From: Ephydatia muelleri | Lineage: Eukaryota > Porifera > Demospongiae > Spongillida > Spongillidae | NCBI GenBank assembly: GCA_013339895.1 | Contig: JABACO010000003.1 | Location: forward strand, 5,606,537-5,670,536 | DNA length: 64,000 nt | Direction of reading: 5' to 3' | In this document: positions 21,701 to 34,600 of the stretch, in pieces | How positions within the stretch are numbered: position 1 is the first letter of the stretch | How the letters are laid out: each line of letters begins with the position of its first letter | The notes under the pieces: model-generated | Database searches by the model: none | What the model was told of the DNA's origin: nothing | The model's input: the letters and a program-made list of their open reading frames with translations, nothing else | Translations under genes and position numbers: made by a program

Positions 21701-22339
21701 GTCTCTACATCATTAGCTCCTTCCTCCTTAATCTCTCCATCCAAATGAGTACTGGTATCTTCCTGTACACGATCAGCAACCTTTCCCTCTGTAACCAGAA
21801 CTGCTTGGTCTCTAGTGCAGGTCTAAATGTATATTCATTATAACATATGTTTACACACCCACATTATAACACACATATAGCTATCCATGTGTTTCATCAT
21901 TACATCATCAACAAAATACATTTACATTGTACAAGTAATTTTACATACCTGATAATGATGACTTGCACCAATTTTTTTTTGCACACATAAATCAGATCGG
22001 TTGTGGTACCAGTATGAAGCAACTGCTGCCACAAACTTGAAGGATGGATTTGATTTTCCAGACAAAACTTGTGCAGCTAAATACCAGTAACCACTAGGTC
22101 CATTGCATGATGCATCTTTTGGAGGTGTCTCCCCTGTGTCAGCAATGTACTTTACAAGTGCACCAGGTTCAAAGTTATGCTTTTGTCTAATAGGTGGCTA
22201 TAAAAGGGCACATCTAATAAAACAACAAAACTGAAGCTAAAGTTAACTTACCATCACAAAGTAACTTCCAAAAAAGTACAACTGCACTGGGCTATAAAAG
22301 TCAATACATTTATATAGGACCAAACACTGGCTCCACCCA
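15497..22339 (-). CDS. Transposon gene: PHD finger, DDE transposase, USP and Ulp1 proteases
   Basis: About 25 exons can be laid out on the minus strand from GT-AG sites. They are 22,252-22,339; 21,949-22,197; 21,101-21,822; 20,920-21,035; about 18,930-20,134; 18,767-18,881; 18,163-18,596; 18,046-18,111; 17,870-17,990; 17,672-17,809; 17,567-17,615; 17,488-17,521; 17,321-17,421; 17,221-17,262; 17,112-17,168; 17,029-17,064; 16,880-16,972; 16,776-16,820; 16,643-16,729; about 16,588-16,618; 16,372-16,463; about 16,100-16,186; 16,031-16,075; 15,792-15,984; 15,497-15,774. Phases agree from exon 1 to 5, and from 7 to 19 apart from one missing base in exon 7. Junctions 5/6/7 and 20/21/22 do not close in frame, so an indel or a second gene is possible there. 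A one-base surplus in a ten-A run (19,188-19,197) breaks the transposase frame. No start codon was identified, and the 5' end faces the satellite array. Confidence 0.75.
15984..16972 (-). other. Ulp1-type SUMO protease (peptidase C48) domain
   Basis: Exons 16,880-16,972 and 16,776-16,820 join to NELDSKVISAYMQLL, the Ulp1 N-terminal signature. WIYVPIC lies at about 16,600. IQCIDSL supplies the Asp (codon 16,425-16,427). PKQSNSFDCGAFLC supplies the Gln and the catalytic Cys (codon 16,148-16,150). The conserved His-Trp was not seen, because the exon junction between about 16,588 and 16,463 is unresolved and carries a stop in the simple reading. Ulp1 domains are known passengers of Mutator-like and Ginger elements; they remove SUMO or related modifiers. 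Confidence 0.8.
17221..18596 (-). other. Ubiquitin-specific protease (peptidase C19) domain
   Basis: The Cys box reads NVSHTCWMNAGLQAI (catalytic Cys codon 18,519-18,521), the classic USP signature. A one-base deficit near 18,270 interrupts the following Gln-Gln box, which resumes as QQALGKESEFLQ and LLLDKMLPG. A zinc-ribbon-like YCERCNSKLT precedes PSVLILHCSR. The His box forms when exons 17,488-17,521 and 17,321-17,421 are joined: HHGKESKKGHYTCYVRS, then WIYYNDTSVSVV with the usual Asn-Asp. The end NICLAVYTASMSE fits the final USP strand. Only the one-base loss mars an otherwise complete catalytic set. Confidence 0.88.
18930..20134 (-). other. Mutator-like DDE transposase domain
   Basis: One long exon encodes an N-terminal region (FFIPKTKWNEIFE, VNPCWVHIM) and then the catalytic core. 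The core has FCDATGS (first Asp, codon 19,350-19,352), SGKPPLAVAEYISCDHT, LIIDRSMVLL (second Asp, codon 19,112-19,114) and HACTSHVMN, a Cys-x-x-His motif seen in Mutator-like transposases. The third acidic residue should lie in later exons and was not located. The exon acceptor (GCAAGAG|CTG) was chosen because it keeps phase with the PHD exon. An extra base in a poly-A run splits the frame near 19,190. Confidence 0.7.
20273..20799. repeat. Pentanucleotide (TGCAA)n/(TACAA)n microsatellite in an intron
   Basis: A CATA run leads into AATAC repeats, then about 77 near-perfect AATGC repeats, and again AATAC repeats. It lies in the intron between the PHD exon and the transposase exon of the minus-strand gene. 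Frames of 200 or more residues on both strands here are pure repeat. Confidence 0.97.
20920..21185 (-). other. PHD finger encoded across two exons
   Basis: Exon 3 ends CVCETHYDPSR and exon 4 continues FMIACDYCGRWYHGDC, then a Tyr-Lys-Cys-Pro-Ala-Cys end. This is the full Cys4-His-Cys3 pattern with the Trp typical of PHD fingers, a fold known for reading histone H3 tails. The splice (AAG|GTTCGT to AATAG|ATTT) keeps the frame. In this position it could direct insertion or recognise chromatin; that role is inference. Confidence 0.88.
21222..21680 (-). repeat. Coding minisatellite: acidic 8-residue repeat
   Basis: A 24-bp unit encodes Gly-Val-Asp-Glu-Gly-Pro-Ser-Asp with variants (DDGSND, DDESSD, DERPSD) about 18-19 times. 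Its length is a multiple of three, so copy-number change does not shift the frame. It lies in exon 3, between the N-terminal module and the PHD finger. Confidence 0.9.
21949..22339 (-). other. N-terminal exons of the transposon gene, unknown module
   Basis: Two exons read YSPVQLYFFGSYFVM, joined to PPIRQKHNFEPGALVKYIAD, then a Gly-Tyr-Trp-Tyr-containing stretch and YWYHNRSDLC. The splice sites (GATG|GTAAGT, TTATAG|CCA, TATCAG|GTATGT) are good. I do not recognise the domain. Sequence upstream to 22,640 gives no clear first exon or start. Confidence 0.5.
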
Positions 22340-22639
22340 CTATAAGAACAAAGATGTTTTCATAAACTGGGATACTGCTTGGAGGGAAAATGTACACAGG
22401 CTCCAGTTAGTGGATGTGAAGACCACTCCTCAACTCTTTGCCAAGATCAACAATAGCACAACTCATTGTACATGTATACAAAGAAGGTCACAACTGTTAC
22501 CTACAGCAAGCCACTCCTCAGATGTACATCCAGCAATAAACAATCACTCAGTCTCGCAAACATACACTCTCACACACAAGTACATTCATAACAGACACAA
22601 ACTTGCCCTGGATCAACCAACGTAACAAAGAAAAGTTTT

Positions 22640-25600
22640 TATTCACACTACAAATGGCAGTTTGGAAACCAGAAACACACAGCAACAGCTAAAAAGATCA
22701 TTTGACAAGGTCCAAGACAGCCATTGAACTGATCAGTTGTTGTCACATCCTTAGTTGGTCCAGTGTTCAGATTGTTGCATGCCGTTAGGTCCCTGGTTGG
22801 TGCAGGTACACACCTACCCTGTGGGTACATGGAACAGTTCAGAGTCTGCCTCAAAGTGCTTTGAAACTCACAAGAATGGCACCCATCTCCACTGGTGAGC
22901 TTGAAAGTACATATGAGTTGTGGTCACACCCCCAGTGTTCTGGATCCACGCGTGACGTTGGGTCCCTGGTTGGCGCAGGTACACACCTACCCTGTGGGTA
23001 CATGGAACAGCTCAGAGTCTGCCTCAAAGTGCTTTGCAACTCACAAGAATGGCACCCATCTCCAATGGTGAGCTTGAAAGTACTTATTAGTTGTGGTCAC
23101 ACCCCTAGTGTTCTGGATCCGCGCGTGACGTTGGGTCCCTGGTTGGCGCAGGTACACACCTACCCTGTGGGTACATGGAACAGCTCAGAGTCAGCCTCAA
23201 AGTGCTTTGCAACTCACAAGAATGGCACCCACCTTCACTGGTCAGCTTGTAAGTACTTATTAGTTGTGGTCACACCCCCAGTGTTCCTAATCCGCGCGTG
23301 ACGTTGGGTCCCTGGTTGGCGCAGGTACACACCTACCCTGTGGGTACATGGAACAGCTCAGAGTCTGCCTCAAAATGCTTTGCAACTCACAAGAATGGCA
23401 CCCATCTCCATTGGTGAGCTTAAAAGTACTTATGAGTTGTGGTCACACCCCCAGTGTTCTGGATCTGCGCGTGACGTTGGGTCCCTGGTTGGCGCAGGTA
23501 CACACCTACCCTGTGGGTACATGGAACAGCTCAGAGTCAGCCTCAAAGTGCTTTGCAACTCACAAGAATGGCACCCATCTCCACTGGTGAGCTTGAAAGT
23601 ACTTATTAGTTGTGGTCACACCCCTAGTGTTCTGGATCCGCGCGTGACGTTGGGTCCCTGGTTGGCGCAGGTACACACCTACCCTGTGGGTACATGGAAC
23701 AGCTCAGAGTCTGCCTCAAAGTGCTTTGCAACTCACAAGAATGGCACCCATCTTCACTGGTCAGCTTGTAAGTACTTATTAGTTGTGGTCACACCCCCAG
23801 TGTTCCTAATCCGCGCGTGACGTTGGGTCCCTGGTTGGCACAGGGACACACCTACCCTGTGGGTACATGGAACAGCTCAGAGTCTGCCTCAAAGTGCTTT
23901 GCAACTCACAAGAATGGCACCCATCTTCACTGGTCAGCTTGAAAGTACTTATGAGTTGTGGTCACACCCCCAGTGTTCCGGATCCACGCGTGACGTTGGG
24001 TCCCTGGTTGGCGCAGGTACACACCTACCCTGTGGGTACATGGAACAGCTCAGATTCTGTCTCAAAGTGCTTTGCAACTCTCAAGAATGGCACCCATCTC
24101 CATTGGTGAGCTTGAAAGTACTTATGAGTTGTGGTCACACCCCCAGTGTTCTGGATCTGCGCGTGACGTTGGGTCCCTGGTTGGCGCAGGTACACACCTA
24201 CCCTGTGGGTACATGGAACAGCTCAGAGTCTGTCTCAAAGTGCTTTGCAACTCACAAGAATGGCACCCACCTTCACTGGTCAGCTTGTAAGTACTTATTA
24301 GTTGTGGTCACACCCCCAGTGTTCCTAATCCGCGCGTGACGTTGGGTCCCTGGTTGGCGCAGGTACACACCTACCCTGTGGGTACATGGAACAGCTCAGA
24401 GTCTGCCTCAAAGTGCTTTGCAACTCACAAGAATGGCACCCATCTCCACTGGTGAGCTTGAAAGTACTTATGAGTTGTGGTCACACCCCCAGTGTTCCGG
24501 ATCCACGCATGACGTTGGGTCCCTGGTTGGCGCAGGTACACACCTACCCTGTGGGTACATGGAACAGCTCAGAGTCTGCCTCAAAATGCTTTGCAACTCA
24601 CAAGAATGGCACCCATCTCCATTGGTGAGCTTAAAAGTACTTATGAGTTGTGGTCACACCCCTAGTGTTCTGGATCCGCGCGTGACGTTGGGTCCCTGGT
24701 TGGCGCAGGTACACACCTACCCTGTGGGTACATGGAACAGCTCAGAGTCTGCCTCAAAGTGCTTTGCAACTCACAAGAATGGCACCCATCTCCACTGGTG
24801 AGCTTGAAAGTACTTATGAGTTGTGGTCACACCCCCAGTGTTCCGGATCCACGCGTGACGTTGGGTCCCTGGTTGGCGCAGGTACACACCTACCCTGTGG
24901 GTACATGGAACAGCTCAGAGTCAGCCTCAAAGTGCTTTGCAACTCACAAGAATGGCACCCATCTCCACTGGTGAGCTTGAAAGTACTTATGAGTTGTGGT
25001 CACACCCCCAGTGTTCAGGATCCGCGCGTGACGTTGGGTCCCTGGTTGGCGCAGGTACACACCTACCCTGTGGGTACATGGAACAGCGCAGAGTCTGCCT
25101 CAAAGTGCTTTGCAACTCACAAGAATGGCACCCATCTCCACTGGTGAGCTTGAAAGTACTTATGAGTTGTGGTCACACCCCCAGTGTTCCGGATCCACGC
25201 GTGACGTTGGGTCCCTGGTTGGCGCAGGTACACACCTACCCTGTGGGTACATGGAACAGCTCAGAGTCTGTCTCAAAGTGCTTTGCAACTCTCAAGAATG
25301 GCACCCATCTCCATTGGTGAGCTTGAAAGTACTTATGAGTTGTGGTCACACCCCCAGTGTTCTGGATCTGCGCGTGACGTTGGGTCCCTGGTTGGCGCAG
25401 GTACACACCTACCCTGTGGGTACATGGAACAGCTCAGAGTCTGCCTCAAAGTGCTTTGCAACTCACAAGAATGGCACCCATCTCCATTGGTGAGCTTAAA
25501 AGTACTTATGAGTTGTGGTCACACCCCTAGTGTTCTGGATCCGCGCGTGACGTTGGGTCCCTGGTTGGCGCAGGTACACACCTACCCTGTGGGTACATGG

Positions 25601-28600
25601 AACAGCTCAGAGTCTGCCTCAAAGTGCTTTGCAACTCACAAGAATGGCACCCATCTCCACTGGTGAGCTTGAAAGTACTTATGAGTTGTGGTCACACCCC
25701 CAGTGTTCCAGATCCACGCGTGACGTTGGGTCCCTGGTTGGCGCAGGTACACACCTACCCTGTGGGTACATGGAACAGCTCAGAGTCTGTCTCAAAGTGC
25801 TTTGCAACTCTCAAGAATGGCACCCATCTCCATTGGTGAGCTTGAAAGTACTTATGAGTTGTGGTCACACCCCCAGTGTTCTGGATCTGCGCGTGACGTT
25901 GGGTCCCTGGTTGGCGCAGGTACACACCTACCCTGTGGGTACATGGAACAGCTCAGAGTCTGTCTCAAAGTGCTTTGCAACTCACAAGAATGGCACCCAT
26001 CTCCATTGGTGAGCTTAAAAGTACTCATTAGTTGTGGTCACACCCCCAGTGTTCCGGATCCACGCGTGACGTTGGGTCCCTGGTTGGCGCAGGTACACAC
26101 CTACCCTGTGGGTACATGGAACAGCTCAGAGTCTGCCTCAAAGTGCTTTGCAACTCACAAGAATGGCACCCATCTTCACTGGTCAGCTTGAAAGTACTTA
26201 TGAGTTGTGGTCACACCCCCAGTGTTCCGGATCCACGCGTGACGTTGGGTCCCTGGTTGGCGCAGGTACACACCTACCCTGTGGGTACATGGAACAGCTC
26301 AGAGTCTGCCTCAAAGTGCTTTGCAACTCACAAGAATGGCACCCATCTCCACTGGTGAGCTTGAAAGTACTTATGAGTTGTGGTCACACCCCCAGTGTTC
26401 CGGATCCACGCGTGACGTTGGGTCCCTGGTTGGCGCAGGTACACACCTACCCTGTGGGTACATGGAACAGCTCAGAGTCAGCCTCAAAGTGCTTTGCAAC
26501 TCACAAGAATGGCACCCATCTCCACTGGTGAGCTTGAAAGTACTTATGAGTTGTGGTCACACCCCCAGTGTTCAGGATCCGCGCGTGACGTTGGGTCCCT
26601 GGTTGGCGCAGGTACACACCTACCCTGTGGGTACATGGAACAGCTCAGAGTCTGCCTCAAAGTGCTTTGCAACTCACAAGAATGGCACCCATCTCCACTG
26701 GTGAGCTTGAAAGTACTTATGAGTTGTGGTCACACCCCCAGTGTTCCGGATCCACGCGTGACGTTGGGTCCCTGGTTGGCGCAGGTACACACCTACCCTG
26801 TGGGTACATGGAACAGCTCAGAGTCTGTCTCAAAGTGCTTTGCAACTCTCAAGAATGGCACCCATCTCCATTGGTGAGCTTGAAAGTACTTATGAGTTGT
26901 GGTCACACCCCCAGTGTTCTGGATCTGCGCGTGACGTTGGGTCCCTGGTTGGCGCAGGTACACACCTACCCTGTGGGTACATGGAACAGCTCAGAGTCTG
27001 CCTCAAAGTGCTTTGCAACTCACAAGAATGGCACCCATCTCCATTGGTGAGCTTAAAAGTACTTATGAGTTGTGGTCACACCCCTAGTGTTCTGGATCCG
27101 CGCGTGACGTTGGGTCCCTGGTTGGCGCAGGTACACACCTACCCTGTGGGTACATGGAACAGCTCAGAGTCTGCCTCAAAGTGCTTTGCAACTCACAAGA
27201 ATGGCACCCATCTCCACTGGTGAGCTTGAAAGTACTTATGAGTTGTGGTCACACCCCCAGTGTTCCAGATCCACGCGTGACGTTGGGTCCCTGGTTGGCG
27301 CAGGTACACACCTACCCTGTGGGTACATGGAACAGCTCAGAGTCTGTCTCAAAGTGCTTTGCAACTCTCAAGAATGGCACCCATCTCCATTGGTGAGCTT
27401 GAAAGTACTTATGAGTTGTGGTCACACCCCCAGTGTTCTGGATCTGCGCGTGACGTTGGGTCCCTGGTTGGCGCAGGTACACACCTACCCTGTGGGTACA
27501 TGGAACAGCTCAGAGTCTGTCTCAAAGTGCTTTGCAACTCACAAGAATGGCACCCATCTCCATTGGTGAGCTTAAAAGTACTCATTAGTTGTGGTCACAC
27601 CCCCAGTGTTCCGGATCCACGCGTGACGTTGGGTCCCTGGTTGGCGCAGGTACACACCTACCCTGTGGGTACATGGAACAGCTCAGAGTCTGCCTCAAAG
27701 TGCTTTGCAACTCACAAGAATGGCACCCATCTTCACTGGTCAGCTTGAAAGTACTTATGAGTTGTGGTCACACCCCCAGTGTTCCGGATCCACGCGTGAC
27801 GTTGGGTCCCTGGTTGGCGCAGGTACACACCTACCCTGTGGGTACATGGAACAGCTCAGAGTCTGCCTCAAAGTGCTTTGCAACTCACAAGAATGGCACC
27901 CATCTCCATTGGTGAGCTTAAAAGTACTTATGAGTTGTGGTCACACCCCCAGTGTTCTGGATCTGCGCGTGACGTTGGGTCCCTGGTTGGCGCAGGTACA
28001 CACCTACCCTGTGGGTACATGGAACAGCTCAGAGTCAGCCTCAAAGTGCTTTGCAACTCACAAGAATGGCACCCATCTCCACTGGTGAGCTTGAAAGTAC
28101 TTATTAGTTGTGGTCACACCCCTAGTGTTCTGGATCCGCGCGTGACGTTGGGTCCCTGGTTGGCGCAGGTACACACCTACCCTGTGGGTACATGGAACAG
28201 CTCAGAGTCTGCCTCAAAGTGCTTTGCAACTCACAAGAATGGCACCCATCTTCACTGGTCAGCTTGTAAGTACTTATTAGTTGTGGTCACACCCCCAGTG
28301 TTCCTAATCCGCGCGTGACGTTGGGTCCCTGGTTGGCACAGGTACACACCTACCCTGTGGGTACATGGAACAGCTCAGAGTCTGCCTCAAAGTGCTTTGC
28401 AACTCACAAGAATGGCACCCATCTTCACTGGTCAGCTTGAAAGTACTTATGAGTTGTGGTCACACCCCCAGTGTTCCGGATCCACGCGTGACGTTGGGTC
28501 CCTGGTTGGCGCAGGTACACACCTACCCTGTGGGTACATGGAACAGCTCAGATTCTGTCTCAAAGTGCTTTGCAACTCTCAAGAATGGCACCCATCTCCA

Positions 28601-31600
28601 TTGGTGAGCTTGAAAGTACTTATGAGTTGTGGTCACACCCCCAGTGTTCTGGATCTGCGCGTGACGTTGGGTCCCTGGTTGGCGCAGGTACACACCTACC
28701 CTGTGGGTACATGGAACAGCTCAGAGTCTGTCTCAAAGTGCTTTGCAACTCACAAGAATGGCACCCACCTTCACTGGTCAGCTTGTAAGTACTTATTAGT
28801 TGTGGTCACACCCCCAGTGTTCCTAATCCGCGCGTGACGTTGGGTCCCTGGTTGGCGCAGGTACACACCTACCCTGTGGGTACATGGAACAGCTCAGAGT
28901 CTGCCTCAAAGTGCTTTGCAACTCACAAGAATGGCACCCATCTCCACTGGTGAGCTTGAAAGTACTTATGAGTTGTGGTCACACCCCCAGTGTTCCGGAT
29001 CCACGCATGACGTTGGGTCCCTGGTTGGCGCAGGTACACACCTACCCTGTGGGTACATGGAACAGCTCAGAGTCTGCCTCAAAATGCTTTGCAACTCACA
29101 AGAATGGCACCCATCTCCATTGGTGAGCTTAAAAGTACTTATGAGTTGTGGTCACACCCCTAGTGTTCTGGATCCGCGCGTGACGTTGGGTCCCTGGTTG
29201 GCGCAGGTACACACCTACCCTGTGGGTACATGGAACAGCTCAGAGTCTGCCTCAAAGTGCTTTGCAACTCACAAGAATGGCACCCATCTCCACTGGTGAG
29301 CTTGAAAGTACTTATGAGTTGTGGTCACACCCCCAGTGTTCCGGATCCACGCGTGACGTTGGGTCCCTGGTTGGCGCAGGTACACACCTACCCTGTGGGT
29401 ACATGGAACAGCTCAGAGTCAGCCTCAAAGTGCTTTGCAACTCACAAGAATGGCACCCATCTCCACTGGTGAGCTTGAAAGTACTTATGAGTTGTGGTCA
29501 CACCCCCAGTGTTCAGGATCCGCGCGTGACGTTGGGTCCCTGGTTGGCGCAGGTACACACCTACCCTGTGGGTACATGGAACAGCTCAGAGTCTGCCTCA
29601 AAGTGCTTTGCAACTCACAAGAATGGCACCCATCTCCACTGGTGAGCTTGAAAGTACTTATGAGTTGTGGTCACACCCCCAGTGTTCCGGATCCACGCGT
29701 GACGTTGGGTCCCTGGTTGGCGCAGGTACACACCTACCCTGTGGGTACATGGAACAGCTCAGAGTCTGTCTCAAAGTGCTTTGCAACTCTCAAGAATGGC
29801 ACCCATCTCCATTGGTGAGCTTGAAAGTACTTGTGAGTTGTGGTCACACCCCCAGTGTTCTGGATCTGCGCGTGACGTTGGGTCCCTGGTTGGCGCAGGT
29901 ACACACCTACCCTGTGGGTACATGGAACAGCTCAGAGTCTGCCTCAAAGTGCTTTGCAACTCACAAGAATGGCACCCATCTCCATTGGTGAGCTTAAAAG
30001 TACTTATGAGTTGTGGTCACACCCCTAGTGTTCTGGATCCGCGCGTGACGTTGGGTCCCTGGTTGGCGCAGGTACACACCTACCCTGTGGGTACATGGAA
30101 CAGCTCAGAGTCTGCCTCAAAGTGCTTTGCAACTCACAAGAATGGCACCCATCTCCACTGGTGAGCTTGAAAGTACTTATGAGTTGTGGTCACACCCCCA
30201 GTGTTCCAGATCCACGCGTGACGTTGGGTCCCTGGTTGGCGCAGGTACACACCTACCCTGTGGGTACATGGAACAGCTCAGATTCTGTCTCAAAGTGCTT
30301 TGCAACTCTCAAGAATGGCACCCATCTCCATTGGTGAGCTGAAAGTACTTATGAGTTGTGGTCACACCCCCAGTGTTCTGGATCTGCGCGTGACGTTGGG
30401 TCCCTGGTTGGCGCAGGTACACACCTACCCTGTGGGTACATGGAACAGCTCAGAGTCTGTCTCAAAGTGCTTTGCAACTCACAAGAATGGCACCCATCTT
30501 CACTGGTCAGCTTGTAAGTACTTATGAGTTGTGGTCACACCCCCAGTGTTCCTAATCCGCGCGTGACGTTGGGTCCCTGGTTGGCGCAGGTACACACCTA
30601 CCCTGTGGGTACATGGAACAGCTCAGAGTCTGCCTCAAAGTGCTTTGCAACTCACAAGAATGGCACCCATCTCCACTGGTGAGCTTGAAAGTACTTATGA
30701 GTTGTGGTCACACCCCCAGTGTTCCGGATCCACGCATGACGTTGGGTCCCTGGTTGGCGCAGGTACACACCTACCCTGTGGGTACATGGAACAGCTCAGA
30801 GTCTGCCTCAAAATGCTTTGCAACTCACAAGAATGGCACCCATCTCCATTGGTGAGCTTAAAAGTACTTATGAGTTGTGGTCACACCCCTAGTGTTCTGG
30901 ATCCGCGCGTGACGTTGGGTCCCTGGTTGGCGCAGGTACACACCTACCCTGTGGGTACATGGAACAGCTCAGAGTCTGCCTCAAAGTGCTTTGCAACTCA
31001 CAAGAATGGCACCCATCTCCACTGGTGAGCTTGAAAGTACTTATGAGTTGTGGTCACACCCCCAGTGTTCCGGATCCACGCGTGACGTTGGGTCCCTGGT
31101 TGGCGCAGGTACACACCTACCCTGTGGGTACATGGAACAGCTCAGAGTCAGCCTCAAAGTGCTTTGCAACTCACAAGAATGGCACCCATCTCACTGGTCA
31201 GCTTGTAAGTACTTATGAGTTGTGGTCACACCCCCAGTGTTCCTAATCCGCGCGTGACGTTGGGTCCCTGGTTGGCGCAGGTACACACCTACCCTGTGGG
31301 TACATGGAACAGCTCAGAGTCTGCCTCAAAGTGCTTTGCAACTCACAAGAATGGCACCCATCTCCACTGGTGAGCTTGAAAGTACTTATGAGTTGTGGTC
31401 ACACCCCCAGTGTTCCGGATCCACGCATGACGTTGGGTCCCTGGTTGGCGCAGGTACACACCTACCCTGTGGGTACATGGAACAGCTCAGAGTCTGCCTC
31501 AAAATGCTTTGCAACTCACAAGAATGGCACCCATCTCCATTGGTGAGCTTAAAGTACTTATGAGTTGTGGTCACACCCCTAGTGTTCTGGATCCGCGCGT

Positions 31601-34600
31601 GACGTTGGGTCCCTGGTTGGCGCAGGTACACACCTACCCTGTGGGTACATGGAACAGCTCAGAGTCTGCCTCAAAGTGCTTTGCAACTCACAAGAATGGC
31701 ACCCATCTCCACTGGTGAGCTTGAAAGTACTTATGAGTTGTGGTCACACCCCCAGTGTTCCGGATCCACGCGTGACGTTGGGTCCCTGGTTGGCGCAGGT
31801 ACACACCTACCCTGTGGGTACATGGAACAGCTCAGAGTCAGCCTCAAAGTGCTTTGCAACTCACAAGAATGGCACCCATCTCCACTGGTGAGCTTGAAAG
31901 TACTTATGAGTTGTGGTCACACCCCCAGTGTTCAGGATCCGCGCGTGACGTTGGGTCCCTGGTTGGCGCAGGTACACACCTACCCTGTGGGTACATGGAA
32001 CAGCTCAGAGTCTGCCTCAAAGTGCTTTGCAACTCACAAGAATGGCACCCATCTCCACTGGTGAGCTTGAAAGTACTTATGAGTTGTGGTCACACCCCCA
32101 GTGTTCCGGATCCACGCGTGACGTTGGGTCCCTGGTTGGCGCAGGTACACACCTACCCTGTGGGTACATGGAACAGCTCAGAGTCAGCCTCAAAGTGCTT
32201 TGCAACTCACAAGAATGGCACCCATCTCCACTGGTGAGCTTGAAAGTACTTATGAGTTGTGGTCACACCCCCAGTGTTCAGGATCCGCGCGTGACGTTGG
32301 GTCCCTGGTTGGCGCAGGTACACACCTACCCTGTGGGTACATGGAACAGCTCAGAGTCTGCCTCAAAGTGCTTTGCAACTCACAAGAATGGCACCCATCT
32401 CCACTGGTGAGCTTGAAAGTACTTATGAGTTGTGGTCACACCCCCAGTGTTCCGGATCCACGCGTGACGTTGGGTCCCTGGTTGGCGCAGGTACACACCT
32501 ACCCTGTGGGTACATGGAACAGCTCAGAGTCTGTCTCAAAGTGCTTTGCAACTCTCAAGAATGGCACCCATCTCCATTGGTGAGCTTGAAAGTACTTATG
32601 AGTTGTGGTCACACCCCAGTGTTCTGGATCCTGCGCGTGACGTTGGGTCCCTGGTTGGCGCAGGTACACACCTACCCTGTGGGTACATGGAACAGCTCAG
32701 AGTCTGCCTCAAAGTGCTTTGCAACTCACAAGAATGGCACCCATCTCCATTGGTGAGCTTAAAAGTACTTATGAGTTGTGGTCACACCCCTAGTGTTCTG
32801 GATCCGCGCGTGACGTTGGGTCCCTGGTTGGCGCAGGTACACACCTACCCTGTGGGTACATGGAACAGCTCAGAGTCTGCCTCAAAGTGCTTTGCAACTC
32901 ACAAGAATGGCACCCATCTCCACTGGTGAGCTTGAAAGTACTTATGAGTTGTGGTCACACCCCCAGTGTTCCTAGATCCGCGCGTGACGTTGGGTCCCTG
33001 GTTGGCGCAGGTACACACCTACCCTGTGGGTACATGGAACAGCTCAGAGTCTGCCTCAAAGTGCTTTGCAACTCACAAGAATGGCACCCATCTCCACTGG
33101 TGAGCTTGAAAGTACTTATGAGTTGTGGTCACACCCCCAGTGTTCCGGATCCACGCAGTGACGTTGGGTCCCTGGTTGGCGCAGGTACACACCTACCCTG
33201 TGGGTACATGGAACAGCTCAGAGTCTGCCTCAAAGTGCTTTGCAACTCACAAGAATGGCACCCATCTCCACTGGTGAGCTTGAAAGTACTTATGAGTTGT
33301 GGTCACACCCCCAGTGTTCTGGATCCTGCGCGTGACGTTGGGTCCCTGGTTGGCGCAGGTACACACCTACCCTGTGGGTACATGGAACAGCTCAGAGTCT
33401 GCCTCAAAGTGCTTTGCAACTCACAAGAATGGCACCCATCTCCATTGGTGAGCTTAAAAGTACTTATGAGTTGTGGTCACACCCCTAGTGTTCTGGATCC
33501 GCGCGTGACGTTGGGTCCCTGGTTGGCGCAGGTACACACCTACCCTGTGGGTACATGGAACAGCTCAGAGTCTGCCTCAAAGTGCTTTGCAACTCACAAG
33601 AATGGCACCCATCTCCACTGGTGAGCTTGAAAGTACTTATGAGTTGTGGTCACACCCCCAGTGTTCCGGATCCACGCGTGACGTTGGGTCCCTGGTTGGC
33701 GCAGGTACACACCTACCCTGTGGGTACATGGAACAGCTCAGAGTCAGCCTCAAAGTGCTTTGCAACTCACAAGAATGGCACCCATCTCCACTGGTGAGCT
33801 TGAAAGTACTTATGAGTTGTGGTCACACCCCCAGTGTTCAGGATCCGCGGCGTGACGTTGGGTCCCTGGTTGGCGCAGGTACACACCTACCCTGTGGGTA
33901 CATGGAACAGCTCAGAGTCTGCCTCAAAGTGCTTTGCAACTCACAAGAATGGCACCCATCTCCACTGGTGAGCTTGAAAGTACTTATGAGTTGTGGTCAC
34001 ACCCCCAGTGTTCCGGATCCACGCGTGACGTTGGGTCCCTGGTTGGCGCAGGTACACACCTACCCTGTGGGTACATGGAACAGCTCAGAGTCTGTCTCAA
34101 AGTGCTTTGCAACTCTCAAGAATGGCACCCATCTCCATTGGTGAGCTTGAAAGTACTTATGAGTTGTGGTCACACCCCCAGTGTTCTGGATCTGCGCGTG
34201 ACGTTGGGTCCCTGGTTGGCGCAGGTACACACCTACCCTGTGGGTACATGAACAGCTCAGAGTCTGCCTCAAAGTGCTTTTGCAACTCACAAGAATGGCA
34301 CCCATCTCCATTGGTGAGCTTAAAGTACTTATGAGTTGTGGTCACACCCCTAGTGTTCTGGATCCGCGCGTGACGTTGGGTCCCTGGTTGGCGCAGGTAC
34401 ACACCTACCCTGTGGGTACATGGAACAGCTCAGAGTCTGCCTCAAAGTGCTTTGCAACTCACAAGAATGGCACCCATCTCCACTGGTGAGCTTGAAAGTA
34501 CTTATGAGTTGTGGTCACACCCCCAGTGTTCCAGATCCACGCGTGACGTTGGGTCCCTGGTTGGCGCAGGTACACACCTACCCTGTGGGTACATGGAACA

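Noticed and set aside
21115-21843. 242-codon plus-strand frame rich in ITRPFIHT
   Set aside because: It is the antisense of the acidic coding minisatellite. The minus-strand reading has good splice sites and joins to a PHD finger.
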